Below are positions 33,597-41,893 of a DNA stretch of 49,281 bases, one piece after another. How positions within the stretch are numbered: the stretch's first letter is position 1; every line of letters begins with the position of its first letter. Origin of the DNA: Pseudomonas sp. (lineage in GTDB: Bacteria; Pseudomonadota; Gammaproteobacteria; Pseudomonadales; Pseudomonadaceae). Below the pieces are notes generated by a model, which ran no database searches, had not been told where the DNA came from, and saw nothing but the letters and a program-made list of their open reading frames with translations. The translations under genes and the position numbers were made by a program. The stretch is taken from positions 1-49,281 of the forward strand of contig JAKUTK010000038.1 of assembly GCA_022448005.1 (NCBI GenBank), in the 5' to 3' direction.

Positions 33597-34343
33597 TCAG
33601 TGCTGAGTCACAGTCGCCATGTTGGCGCTACCCATCTGGGTGATGGTGGCAATGTCGGCAAAGCCAGCTTGGGTCAGGTACGCTTGGTTTGCGGTACCGT
33701 CCTGATAGACGGTACCAGCGCTGTAGCTACCTGTTTGTGACGACTCGAGAAAGTTTTCCGAGCCGAACTGATCAGCAACTAGATCGTTGCCCCAGCCAGA
33801 CTGGTCGATATCAGCCTTGTTTTTGTACCCAGCCTGGTAGAGATCAACGCTACCACCCAAACCGTCTTGAGCGACCTTGGCACTGTTGCGCTCGCCGTTC
33901 TGGACGACGGTTGAATCATCGGAGGTTCCGCTCTGCTCAACCGTCAGGGAGTTTTTCACGCCACCGTATTGCTCGGAATACGACGTGTTGTTACGGCCTG
34001 TCTGCGTAACTTTGGCGTCTTGTTCGTCGGACCACTGTTTGACCTGGACCTCGTGATCCCCGCCGGTTTGGTCAACCACCGCCTCGTTCTTCGTCCCGTC
34101 CTGGTAGACGTAAGAGTCATTTTTTGAGGTTAAGAACAAAAAGCCTCGGCCGCTTTGCGTCGTAGATGCGGTGTTCTGGCTTCCGTATTGAACGACGGCG
34201 GACGTCTGCAGAGATCCATCTTGTGTGACTACCGCGTCGTGTTTCGTCCCGTTTTGGTAAACGTTGGCGTTGCTGTTATCAGCAAAAGCTTGCGCAGCGG
34301 AGGCGGCGAGAATGGCGGCGAATAGGGTTTTTAGCTTGAACAT
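33597..34343 (-). CDS. csgA: Major curlin subunit CsgA, expanded repeat array
   Basis: This secreted amyloid subunit is 248 residues with a signal peptide (about 1-21, ending AFA). The rest is about ten imperfect curlin repeats of roughly 22 residues with the pattern x5-Q-x-G-x2-N-x-A-x-V-x-Q (for example VYQNGTKHDAVVTQDG, VYQDGTKNEAVVDQTG, VYQDGTANQAYLTQAG). E. coli CsgA is 151 residues with five. Repeat 2 carries an insert (RGFLFLTSK) and repeat 4 loses the Gly (VKQWSDEQDAKVTQ), so the array is irregular. It is last in the csgDEFGBA cluster, 51 bases after csgB and before the hairpin at 33552. It is nucleated by CsgB and exported through CsgG. Confidence 0.93.
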   Translation of the reverse strand: MFKLKTLFAAILAASAAQAFADNSNANVYQNGTKHDAVVTQDGSLQTSAVVQYGSQNTASTTQSGRGFLFLTSKNDSYVYQDGTKNEAVVDQTGGDHEVQVKQWSDEQDAKVTQTGRNNTSYSEQYGGVKNSLTVEQSGTSDDSTVVQNGERNSAKVAQDGLGGSVDLYQAGYKNKADIDQSGWGNDLVADQFGSENFLESSQTGSYSAGTVYQDGTANQAYLTQAGFADIATITQMGSANMATVTQH

Positions 34344-34394
34344 TATTGTTTCTCCATGGGGTTTTTAAGCGGTACTTCCTGGTGGTGCTCTGGT

Positions 34395-34871
34395 TCAGCG
34401 GTACTGGCGAACCAGTACGCTCAGACCCTGGCCATTCTGCGTAACGCTACTGCGATGGCCGGTGCCGGTCTGTTCGATCAGCGCATTGTTGTATGCGCCG
34501 TGTTGCTCAATGCGGGCCTGGTTGTCGGTGCCGAATTGAACAATCAATCCCTGATTGTTATTCCCTTGCTGCACGATGGTTGCGTCGTGCGCATAGCCGC
34601 TCTGGAGGATGAAGGCTTCCAGTGCACTGCCGGTCTGAGTGATGTGCGCGGTCAGGCTGTCGCCGGTCTGAGCGACGAGCGCCAGATTGCGGCCGGAGAT
34701 GCCGGTTTCGCTTTGTGTCAGTGGGATCACTCGAGATCGGCTGGAAGCTATTTCTTCAGGCGCGAGATCGAGCGAGGTCGGAAGGCTGGCGGCGAGCAGG
34801 GCGGGGCTGGCTAGTGCTGCGAAGAGCAGCGGCAGCAGCGTTTTGCTGGCAATCCTTTGCGCGTGGTTCAT
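34395..34871 (-). CDS. csgB: Minor curlin subunit / nucleator CsgB
   Basis: This 158-residue exported protein has a signal peptide (about 1-28, ending LLA), a non-repeat segment (about 29-60, LDLAPEEIASSRSRVIPLTQSE) and about five curlin repeats (LALVAQTGDSLTAHITQTG, AFILQSGYAHDATIVQQG, LIVQFGTDNQARIEQHG, ALIEQTGTGHRSSVTQNG, LSVLVRQYR). The truncated last repeat with a basic end is typical of CsgB. It nucleates CsgA on the cell surface. It is separated from csgG by 90 bases containing an inverted repeat. There is no csgC or csgH in the window. Confidence 0.9.
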   Translation of the reverse strand: MNHAQRIASKTLLPLLFAALASPALLAASLPTSLDLAPEEIASSRSRVIPLTQSETGISGRNLALVAQTGDSLTAHITQTGSALEAFILQSGYAHDATIVQQGNNNQGLIVQFGTDNQARIEQHGAYNNALIEQTGTGHRSSVTQNGQGLSVLVRQYR

Positions 34872-34887
34872 CAGTCATCCCTGGTTG

Positions 34888-34922
34888 AATCGCGGTAGGT
34901 CATCCTGTCCCAAACCGCGATT
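34888..34922. promoter_or_regulatory. Inverted repeat in the csgG-csgB gap
   Basis: AATCGCGG (34888-34895) and CCGCGATT (34915-34922) are perfect complements separated by 19 bases, just upstream of the csgB start on the minus strand. It could be an mRNA hairpin that sets relative levels of the assembly genes and the subunit genes, or a processing site. No T-run follows, so it is not a simple terminator. Confidence 0.5.
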
Positions 34923-34961
34923 CGGCAAATCCATCGAACGGTTGAATCCGTTGCGTTTGTT

Positions 34962-35798
34962 TCAAAGCTTGGTTGGCGTTGCGAGGTATTTCGCCAGCTC
35001 GGCCTCGACCCCGGGCGTGTTGTCGGCGGTTTGCCAGAGCTGACGGTCGACGCCTTGAGCAATCAGATGGGCTACCGCCGCCTCGATCGCGGATAGCACG
35101 CAGAGCTGCGCCGGTTCGTTAGTGGTATAGCCGGCCTCGGCTTCGAGGAGTTCTTTGAATTCGATGAACTTGTAGACGTTGGCGCTGCGCCCGATGGAAT
35201 AGATGGTCTTGGTGGTCATCACGTTGGACAGCACCTGGCCGCTGCGTACGTCGATGGCGCGCAGGTTGACCGTGACCTGATCGACCCGATATTCCTGCGA
35301 TACCCCAATGCCCAGGTAACGAGCGCCTTGCCCACCACTGCGCACGTTGGTTTCGTAGGCGACGATGGCGCCTTCCATGATGATGTTGGCGGCCAGCAGC
35401 GACGGCAGTTCGGATTGGATATTCGGCGCCACGTCCGGTTTGGCTTGGGATGCACGAATGATCTTGCGCTCGGTCAGTACGTTCTGCAGGCCCTCACGCT
35501 CGAGCACGATGAACCAGCCACTGGCCTGCATGGCATCAACCAGCATGCTTGCTGCACCTTGGGTTACCGCTGTGGAGAAGGATGAGGCAGGGCTGGGCTT
35601 GTATTGTCCGGTCTGGTCACGAAAGCCGTAGACCGCAGCCACGAGTGGGCCGCGAGGGCGGGGCAGCTCAAGAAGATCCTGATAGGTCGAGGTGCGCGGC
35701 GTGAGTGTTGGGGTTTCCTGGTCTGCTGACATGGGCTCGCGCACTGCGCAGCCTTGTAAAGCGGCCATCATCCCGATGGCTACGAATAGGCTTTTCAT
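34962..35798 (-). CDS. csgG: Curli secretion channel lipoprotein CsgG
   Basis: This 278-residue protein (E. coli 277) forms the outer-membrane nonameric pore for curlin. I start it at the ATG at 35798, preceded by AAGGAG; it begins a lipoprotein signal with lipobox LQGC (C17). Diagnostic stretches are VAAVYGFRDQTGQYKPSPASSFSTAVTQGA, FIVLEREGLQNVLTERKIIRA and VTVNLRAIDVRSGQVL. It lies 19 bases after csgF. Confidence 0.96.
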   Translation of the reverse strand: MKSLFVAIGMMAALQGCAVREPMSADQETPTLTPRTSTYQDLLELPRPRGPLVAAVYGFRDQTGQYKPSPASSFSTAVTQGAASMLVDAMQASGWFIVLEREGLQNVLTERKIIRASQAKPDVAPNIQSELPSLLAANIIMEGAIVAYETNVRSGGQGARYLGIGVSQEYRVDQVTVNLRAIDVRSGQVLSNVMTTKTIYSIGRSANVYKFIEFKELLEAEAGYTTNEPAQLCVLSAIEAAVAHLIAQGVDRQLWQTADNTPGVEAELAKYLATPTKL

Positions 35799-35817
35799 GG
35801 CCTTTGCTCCTTGCGAG

Positions 35818-36246
35818 TTAATTGATGGCTGCAGCGCCATAACCGTTAACGATGATTTCCGATATTTCTCCGGTCAGCCGATCGGTAATTTCCACCGTCA
35901 GGTTGCCGTCGATATTTACGACGTTGACGATGAAATCATCAGTTTCCAGCGAGCCGCCGTTGGGGTCGTCCATCGTGCTCAGCAGATTGGAAAGCAGTCG
36001 TGATTCAAGCTGGCTTGTGAACCGATCGAGAGCTGATGTGCCAGTCAACGATGAGCGATCGATCGCATCCGGATCCTTGGTATCGTTCTGCGCCTGGGCA
36101 CTGCCCAGGAGCCACGCACCGTTAAGCGGGCTGCCGCCAAACGATGGATTCACAGGGGTGTACACCAGTTCGGTGGCACTCAGGCCGGAGCTGAGCAGCA
36201 AACCGGCCAGGAAGACGCCGGTGATGTTTTGTTGTGGCCGGTTCAT
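35818..36246 (-). CDS. csgF: Curli assembly factor CsgF
   Basis: This 142-residue exported protein has a signal peptide (about 1-24) followed at once by the CsgF hallmark LVYTPVNPSFGGSPLNGAWLL, the region that inserts into the CsgG pore, and a C-terminal domain (IVNVVNIDGNLTVEITDRLTGE). It helps place CsgB and anchors the fibre. Its ATG overlaps the csgE stop by 4 bases. Confidence 0.95.
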   Translation of the reverse strand: MNRPQQNITGVFLAGLLLSSGLSATELVYTPVNPSFGGSPLNGAWLLGSAQAQNDTKDPDAIDRSSLTGTSALDRFTSQLESRLLSNLLSTMDDPNGGSLETDDFIVNVVNIDGNLTVEITDRLTGEISEIIVNGYGAAAIN

Positions 36247-36626
36247 AACTCATCCTTCGCGAGGTCAATGGTGTCTTCGAATAGTGCTTCGACTTTTCTA
36301 CGGTTTATCTCTTGCAGCACGAAATCCGCCGCTTCATAGGCGGTCTGTTCCATGTCACTGACGTTCGGTTGCAGAAAACGGCGATACAGCGGCTGGTTGT
36401 TCTGCTCCACCCAGACCAGAATCCCCCAGCGCGCCGAGGGGCGCTCCTTGACGGCCAGGTTGAAATCCAAAGCGCTGGTGTCATTCAGACGCTCACAAAA
36501 CTTGCGGTAGAACTCCTGGCCGGAGCGTGAAACCGTATTGTTGGTGATGAATCCTTTCAGTTCGGCCTCGGCGGCACAGGCCTGAATGCTGAGCAGCAGC
36601 ATCAGACCCAGGCACGCCGCCCTCAT
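36243..36626 (-). CDS. csgE: Curli periplasmic specificity factor CsgE
   Basis: This 127-residue secreted protein (E. coli 129) has a signal peptide (about 1-19). Family features are GFITNNTVSRSGQEFYRKFCERL and the C-terminal VLQEINRRKVEALFEDTIDLAKDEL. It caps the CsgG channel and guides curlin into it. It overlaps csgD and csgF by 4 bases on each side, showing tight coupling of regulator and assembly genes. Confidence 0.94.
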   Translation of the reverse strand: MRAACLGLMLLLSIQACAAEAELKGFITNNTVSRSGQEFYRKFCERLNDTSALDFNLAVKERPSARWGILVWVEQNNQPLYRRFLQPNVSDMEQTAYEAADFVLQEINRRKVEALFEDTIDLAKDEL

Positions 36627-37273
36627 ATACCGGCCTCACCGACGTGCCCCAGCACGAGCGACGCGCCCTGTGCGCGGTTGGACGCGCCCAACTTGCCCAA
36701 GGCGTTATGGATATGGCTCTTGATGGTATGGGTGCTTAGATGCAGAGATTCGGCGATTTCCGAGTTTGAAAGGCCTTTTCCAGCCAGCGCCAGGATCTGC
36801 TTTTCACGTACCGACAGGTCATCGATGGCACGCGAGGCGTGAGTAAGTTGGCGGTAGCGGCCCAGTAGCTTTTCCATCAATGCTCGCGGTAGCCAGTCGC
36901 CGCCCTCAAGGATGACGCCGACGCCGCGGCTGAAATTGGTGCGACTGGCGTTCGGGTAGAACACACCTTTGATCCATGGGTGCTGAACCAGCAAGCGACG
37001 CGCCTGGTCGACCGGGGCGTTGACCAGTGCCGTCGGCGTGTCCCGCAATTGGCGAAGCAGGCGCAGGCATTCGTCGTGTGCAAAGCTGCAGACATCGAGC
37101 AGAACCAGATCGGCGTCGGTAATCCCTGAACGGAACATGTTGCTACGAGTCAGGCGAGCCTGTGGGCAGCCCTGTAAGTGCTGATGGAGCAGGGCGTCCA
37201 GTTCCTCGCTGTCGGACAGCAGGGCAAGACGAGAGGAGGTGGCGACGAGCACCGCAGTGGCTTCATCGAACAT
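36623..37273 (-). CDS. csgD: LuxR-type curli regulator CsgD-like
   Basis: This 216-residue protein is the same length as E. coli CsgD. The N-terminal half is a receiver-like domain without a clear phospho-acceptor arrangement. The C-terminal half is a LuxR/FixJ helix-turn-helix (about 150-210; LSVREKQILALAGKGLSNSEIAESLHLSTHTIKSHIHN). I start it at 37273, where AAGGA is 7 bases upstream; an ATG two codons earlier is too close. It is first in the csgDEFGBA cluster, unlike E. coli where csgD and csgB are divergent. It presumably activates its own operon. Confidence 0.85.
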   Translation of the reverse strand: MFDEATAVLVATSSRLALLSDSEELDALLHQHLQGCPQARLTRSNMFRSGITDADLVLLDVCSFAHDECLRLLRQLRDTPTALVNAPVDQARRLLVQHPWIKGVFYPNASRTNFSRGVGVILEGGDWLPRALMEKLLGRYRQLTHASRAIDDLSVREKQILALAGKGLSNSEIAESLHLSTHTIKSHIHNALGKLGASNRAQGASLVLGHVGEAGI

Positions 37274-37507
37274 ACGCATATCCTTTGCAAAGTGACCTAT
37301 CTAGGAGCGCCCGTGATCCTCGCGGACTGGCGCTTTGACATTGTGGGAAGAAAGGTAGTTCAGAGAGGTGACAAAAAAAAGTCGTAAACTAGAATTGGTG
37401 CCTGTTTTCCGACGAGCCGCATTTGGCAAACCCGCGTGGCCAATTGGCTATCGAGCCGAAGTTGATCTAGATTCAACGTCCTTTTTCAAATAGAGCAGGG
37501 CAGTTAG

Positions 37508-38143
37508 ATGTCGGAGCCGACGTTCTGGTTGGTGTTCTTTTCGGCTGCGCTGGCGCTGAACGTGTCGCCAGGGCCTGACATGCTGTTCGTTCTGTCGCGC
37601 ACGCTGTCCGGCGGCAGGCGGGTCGGGGTGGCCTCGGTATGTGGCGTCTGTAGCGGAGCGTTGGTGCACGTCGCGGCCGCTGCTCTGGGGATCTCAGCCA
37701 TCATGGCCACCTCGGCGTTGGCCTTTGCTGTGGTCAAGTACTTGGGGGCGGCCTATCTGCTTTACCTCGGCGTTCAGGCGTTGCGCTCTGCCGGCGCCAC
37801 CGCATCGTTCAACCTCGAAGCGGCGCCGCAAGTCAGCGTGTGGCAGGCTTATCGTCAAGGCATCCTCGTGGATGTCCTCAACCCGAAAGCGGCCATTTTC
37901 TTCATGGCATTTCTGCCACAGTTCGTTCGACCCGACCATGGTGCCGTGGCACTGCAATTGTTGATGTTGGGTGTGCTGGTGGTGCTGGTGGCGGTCGTCG
38001 TGGAATGCGCCATGGTGTTCCTGGCGGCTCGGGCAAGTTCGGCATTGCGCAGTAATCGTCGTTTGAGTCTGTGGCTCGACCGCGTGCTCGGCTCGGTGTT
38101 GATCGGACTGGGTATTCGTCTCGGCTTGGCTGAACGGGCGTAA
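37508..38143 (+). CDS. LysE/RhtB-family amino acid exporter
   Basis: This 211-residue inner-membrane protein has about six hydrophobic segments. It shows the RhtB/LysE motif near the N-terminus (LNVSPGPDMLFVLSRTLSGGRRVGVASVCGVCSGALVHV) and the central VDVLNPKAAIFFMAFLPQFV. The substrate is probably a neutral or basic amino acid. It is divergent from csgD across a 234-base gap and appears to be independent of it. Confidence 0.92.
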   Translation: MSEPTFWLVFFSAALALNVSPGPDMLFVLSRTLSGGRRVGVASVCGVCSGALVHVAAAALGISAIMATSALAFAVVKYLGAAYLLYLGVQALRSAGATASFNLEAAPQVSVWQAYRQGILVDVLNPKAAIFFMAFLPQFVRPDHGAVALQLLMLGVLVVLVAVVVECAMVFLAARASSALRSNRRLSLWLDRVLGSVLIGLGIRLGLAERA

Positions 38144-38243
38144 GCAACAAGCGCCGTGCATGGGAACGTCAACGCCTGTTTTGGTCTGAAGGGTATGCGG
38201 TACGCTTTTATAGACGTAGCCGCAGCAACCGAAAGGAGCGCTC

Positions 38244-38708
38244 ATGTCTCGGTACAGCAAGAACACCACGTCCAATCTGATTCCCTGTCTGCGCTATCGG
38301 GATGTGCCCGCGGCGCTGAAATGGCTCTGCCAGGTTTTCGATTTCGAGCAGCAACGCGTGATCGAAGATGCGCAGGTCGGCGTTATTCATGCCCAGCTCA
38401 GTTTCGGCAGCGGCATGTTGATGGTAGGGCCGGTAGCGGATTCGGAATATGGCCGCCAAGTGAAGCAACCGGATGAAGTCGGTGGCCTCTCTACTCAAAG
38501 CATCTATGTAATCGTCAACAGTGCCGACGCCCTCTATACCAAGGCCAAGGCGGCCGGCGCCGAGATCGTCATCGAGCTCAAAGACCAGGATTACGGCGGG
38601 CGTGGTTTCAGCTGCCGCGACCTCGAGGGCCATTTGTGGAACTTCGGCACCTATGATCCCTGGGCCGAGCCGGTTGCCGAGCAAAACGCCCCTCAAGGAG
38701 ACTGCTGA
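38244..38708 (+). CDS. VOC-family glyoxalase/dioxygenase-like protein
   Basis: This 154-residue cytosolic protein belongs to the vicinal-oxygen-chelate superfamily: a beta-alpha-beta-beta-beta pattern with IPCLRYRDVPAALKWLCQVFDFE, GMLMVGPV, and the second half IYVIVNSADALYTKAKAAGAEIVIELKDQDYGGRGFSCRDLEGHLWNFG. AAGGAG precedes the ATG. Its stop shares one base with the start of the aldo/keto reductase (TGATG), so the two are co-translated. Function is unknown beyond the fold; a PhnB-like or detoxification role is possible. Confidence 0.87.
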   Translation: MSRYSKNTTSNLIPCLRYRDVPAALKWLCQVFDFEQQRVIEDAQVGVIHAQLSFGSGMLMVGPVADSEYGRQVKQPDEVGGLSTQSIYVIVNSADALYTKAKAAGAEIVIELKDQDYGGRGFSCRDLEGHLWNFGTYDPWAEPVAEQNAPQGDC

Positions 38709-39532
38709 TGCGTACGCTCAAGCTAGCCGACGGTGCCAGCGTTCCTTTGGTTGGGCAGGGCACCTGGCACATGGGCGAGAACCCCGCAGAGCGCGGCAAC
38801 GAGATCGCTGCGTTGCGACTGGGTATCGAGCTCGGCATGACTTTGATCGACACGGCAGAGATGTACGGTGAAGGCGGTGCCGAAGAGGTGGTCGGCGAGG
38901 CGATCCGCAGCTGCCGCGACCAGGTGTTTCTGGTCAGCAAGGTCTACCCCCACAATGCCAGCCGCAAGGGTATTCCTGACGCGTGCGAGCGCAGCCTGCG
39001 TCGTCTCGGTACTGACTGCCTCGACCTCTACCTGTTGCACTGGCGCGGCCAATACCCACTGGCGGAGACGGTTGAGGCGTTCGAGCGTTTGAAAGAGGCG
39101 GGCAAGATTCGCTGTTGGGGCGTATCGAACCTGGATCTGGATGACATGCGCGAACTGGACGCGCCGGATTGTGCCGTCAATCAGGTGCTCTATAACCCTC
39201 AGGAGCGAGGCATCGAGTTTGATCTGTTGCCCTGGTGCCAGGCGCAGGGCATGCCGGTCATGGCTTACTGCCCGCTGGGGCAGGGCGGAGGTCTGTTGCG
39301 CCATCAGGCCATACTCGACATTGCCCGGCGGCATGGGGCGGAACCTGCCCAGATTGCGCTGGCATGGGCGCTGCGCCAGCCGGAGGTGCTGGTGATTCCC
39401 AAGTCATCAAACCCGGCGCATGTGCGGCTTAACGCCAGCGCAGCGGAGCTGACATTGAGCGCCGACGACCTGGCGCTTCTCGACAAGGCTTTCCCGCCGC
39501 CTTCCCGATTACAGCCTTTGCAGATGGTCTGA
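38708..39532 (+). CDS. Aldo/keto reductase
   Basis: This 274-residue NADPH-dependent carbonyl reductase has the complete catalytic tetrad: D48, Y53 (LIDTAEMYG), K78 (VSKVYP) and H111 (YLLHWRG). The cofactor-binding end VLVIPKSSNPAHV is present. Length and motifs match bacterial AKRs of the 2,5-diketo-D-gluconate reductase/YeaE type. It is coupled to the VOC gene, so both may handle reactive carbonyls. The substrate is not determinable. Confidence 0.93.
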   Translation: MRTLKLADGASVPLVGQGTWHMGENPAERGNEIAALRLGIELGMTLIDTAEMYGEGGAEEVVGEAIRSCRDQVFLVSKVYPHNASRKGIPDACERSLRRLGTDCLDLYLLHWRGQYPLAETVEAFERLKEAGKIRCWGVSNLDLDDMRELDAPDCAVNQVLYNPQERGIEFDLLPWCQAQGMPVMAYCPLGQGGGLLRHQAILDIARRHGAEPAQIALAWALRQPEVLVIPKSSNPAHVRLNASAAELTLSADDLALLDKAFPPPSRLQPLQMV

Positions 39533-39617
39533 AACTCAGCGTCGCGCGTGGCTTGGGGGAATGTTTGCCTCGCCGTGAGTGTCAGCTAATGACTGACAGC
39601 AAACCGGAGAAGCGAAC

Positions 39618-40592
39618 ATGAGCGAATCCAGACTCGATGGCGTGGTGGTGGTCATCACGGGCGCCTCCAGCGGCATTGGCCGTGCGACAGCGCAAGCCTT
39701 TGCGCGGGAGCAGGCCCGAGTCGTCCTGGCGGCGCGTGACGAGGAGGCGTTGCACGAAGTGGCTAATGAATGCCGAGCCCTGGGCGCCGAGGCACTGGTG
39801 GTGCCGACGGATGTGACACTTAGCGATTCGGTCGAACAACTCGCCAGCGCTGCGGCCGAGTTTGGTCGTGGCCGTATCGATATCTGGATCAACAACGCCG
39901 GGGTTGGTGCAGTTGGTGCCTTCGACGAGACGCCTCTGGATGCGCACGAACAGGTGGTGCAGACGGATCTGATCGGCTATCTGCGCGGTGCCCATGTCGT
40001 ACTACCTTATTTCAAACAACAGAACGGCGGCGTGCTGATCAACACGCAGTCGGTGGGCAGCTGGGTGCCGCAGCCGTACGCAGTGGCCTATTCAGCCAGC
40101 AAGTTCGGACTGCGCGGGTTTTCCCATGCGCTGCGGGGTGAGCTGGCGCGGTGGCCGGGAATTCATATCTGCGATGTGTACCCCTCGATGGTGGATACCC
40201 CCGGTTTCCGGGACGGTGGCAACTTCGCAGGCCGCTCGCTGCAGCCACCGCCACCGCTTTGTGATCCGCGCCAGGTGGCCGATGCGATGGTCAGTCTCGC
40301 CCTGCATCCGCGGCACACGACATCGGTGGGGTTGACTGCGACGTTGCTTCGCTTTGCGCATTTCATCACGCCGGGTTTCGATCGGTTGTCGGGGCTGCTT
40401 ACAGGCGCGGCGCTGGGGCGTGCCGAGCGTGTCGCGCCGTCTTCCGGCAACCTCTTCCATCCGGCGCTGGGCGAGCGTCGTATCGATGGTGGCTGGCGCA
40501 GCGACGAGAAAGGTCAGCGCGGTTTGCTCCTGGCGAGTGGCATTGCCGTCGCGGGTGTGGTCGGGCTGCTATTGGCACGCCGACGCCGTTAG
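39618..40592 (+). CDS. SDR oxidoreductase with C-terminal membrane helix
   Basis: This 324-residue short-chain dehydrogenase has TGASSGIG (14-21), NNAG (92-95) and the catalytic S145, Y158, K162 (YSASK). An extra C-terminal tail of about 85 residues ends in a single membrane anchor (GLLLASGIAVAGVVGLLLARRRR), a layout seen in several Pseudomonas SDRs. It lies 85 bases after the AKR gene and probably extends the same transcript. It converges on the next gene with a 22-base gap. Confidence 0.92.
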   Translation: MSESRLDGVVVVITGASSGIGRATAQAFAREQARVVLAARDEEALHEVANECRALGAEALVVPTDVTLSDSVEQLASAAAEFGRGRIDIWINNAGVGAVGAFDETPLDAHEQVVQTDLIGYLRGAHVVLPYFKQQNGGVLINTQSVGSWVPQPYAVAYSASKFGLRGFSHALRGELARWPGIHICDVYPSMVDTPGFRDGGNFAGRSLQPPPPLCDPRQVADAMVSLALHPRHTTSVGLTATLLRFAHFITPGFDRLSGLLTGAALGRAERVAPSSGNLFHPALGERRIDGGWRSDEKGQRGLLLASGIAVAGVVGLLLARRRR

Positions 40593-40614
40593 CACTGCTT
40601 CGTGCCGGCGGCGG

Positions 40615-41493
40615 CTAGTCTGCCGTTGCCGGTAAGCAGTCCAGAGAACCAAGATCGCGCCTCATGTCCTGCAGGCGCTGATCGATATGACGACGCTGGG
40701 TCGCGTCGGCCGTCTCGTATAGGTCGACAATCAGGTCGATTGTGGCCTGTTCCACAGTCGGAAAGGCGGCACGATAGGGCGCGGTCCAGTAGACCTCGCG
40801 ATCTTGGAGCAGCCGAGCAATACGTTCGTCAAAATTTGCCTGGTCCCGATTGCGAACGGCGTCGACCATCGAACGCTGCCACTGCGCACGATTATCGAGC
40901 CAGAGCTGATTCTGCTCGTTGAGCGCCTCAGCCCACTCATGGATGCGTTGGCGCTGGGCCGCAGTGACCTTGCCTAGCCATTGCTCGACGCGCTCTTGCA
41001 TGCGTTCGGTGCGCTTATCGATTTGCTGGTCCAGCGGCGGTTTCAGGTACTTGTCCTCGCGCTCCTGGCGATCTCTCTCGAACTGTTCGTCCAGCTCCTC
41101 TACCTGCCTGTCATCAAGGTCGCGCAGCAGTTGAACGGTGGTCGGTGTGATTTCCAGCGCGATCGTATGAATGGCCTTCTGGACGGTCTCGTAGTGCTCT
41201 CTGAGTGCGGGTTCATCCAGCGAACCCTGGCGAACCTGTGCCTGTAACTGCTCGATGAGATCCAGATAGCCAGGCAGCTGAGTACGGCAGTGCCAGCTGA
41301 CGTGCTCGCGCAGCTGTTCACGAAAGCGCGTCTGCTGGTCACGGTTCATGTCCAGGTAATCGTTGAGCGACCAGGGAATCAGCAGGTCCAGATTTCGGTA
41401 AGCCAGATTCATGCGGCTGCAGCCGGACAGTACGACGGCACACGCCAGCAGGATCAGAATCGTTTGTCGTACAAGCGTCTGACTGATCTGCAT
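40615..41493 (-). CDS. DUF6279-type lipoprotein
   Basis: This 292-residue lipoprotein has a signal with lipobox VLSGC (C25) followed by NLAYRNLDLLIPWSLNDYLDMNRDQQTRFREQLREHVSWH, the pattern of the DUF6279 family found in Pseudomonas. The rest is strongly helical and rich in Gln, Arg and Glu, consistent with a periplasmic coiled-coil structure. The function is unknown. It is monocistronic, with convergent SDR and divergent small-protein neighbours. Confidence 0.85.
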   Translation of the reverse strand: MQISQTLVRQTILILLACAVVLSGCSRMNLAYRNLDLLIPWSLNDYLDMNRDQQTRFREQLREHVSWHCRTQLPGYLDLIEQLQAQVRQGSLDEPALREHYETVQKAIHTIALEITPTTVQLLRDLDDRQVEELDEQFERDRQEREDKYLKPPLDQQIDKRTERMQERVEQWLGKVTAAQRQRIHEWAEALNEQNQLWLDNRAQWQRSMVDAVRNRDQANFDERIARLLQDREVYWTAPYRAAFPTVEQATIDLIVDLYETADATQRRHIDQRLQDMRRDLGSLDCLPATAD

Positions 41494-41695
41494 CGCAGCC
41501 CTCGTCTGGTTGTGTCGAGATGTCTGAACGGGTTTTGGTTGCGCTGTTCAGTAGAGCCGCAAGCGCCTCGTCAGTTCGAGGCGAAACAGCAACGGCTTGT
41601 TTTTCTGCGAGAAAACGCTCGCGGTTGTGGTCTTAGTTCAAGAGAGCAGCGCAAGCGCGACGCTCAAACGCTGACAGTTACTCGCGGAGGTGGAT

Positions 41696-41887
41696 ATGCA
41701 ACGCAGGATCAAGCATCTGACCGGAGACGATGTACCTCAGGGCTGGCGTCCAACCTGGGTCACCTGTTGGGTGGTCGAGATCGATGGCCAGACGATTGCC
41801 GGGCCGTACGCCACCGAAGCGGAAGCACAGGCGGTGCTGGACGGTGAACAGGACCCCAAGATTTCGCAGACGCCTACGCCACAGTGA
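41696..41887 (+). CDS. Small uncharacterised protein, 63 residues
   Basis: This short soluble protein contains WRPTWVTCWVVEIDGQTIAGPYATEAEAQAVLDG. The ATG at 41696 has GGAGG 5 bases upstream, a strong argument that it is translated; a GTG two codons earlier overlaps that site. I do not recognise a domain. A Trp-rich N-terminal half and the GPYATEAEAQ turn suggest a small alpha/beta fold. It converges on the lipoprotein gene with a gap of about 6 bases. Confidence 0.7.
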   Translation: MQRRIKHLTGDDVPQGWRPTWVTCWVVEIDGQTIAGPYATEAEAQAVLDGEQDPKISQTPTPQ

Positions 41888-41893
41888 TGTTCG

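Noticed and set aside
33597..34871. CRISPR-like array suggested by the repeated 60-70 base pattern in the csgA/csgB region
   Set aside because: The periodicity comes from curlin protein repeats of about 22 codons; the DNA repeats are imperfect and in frame, with no spacers.
37280..37507. Specific operator for CsgD or an A-tract bending site in the csgD-lysE gap
   Set aside because: The run of eight A residues and short A+T-rich patches are present, but no palindrome or known binding pattern can be assigned.
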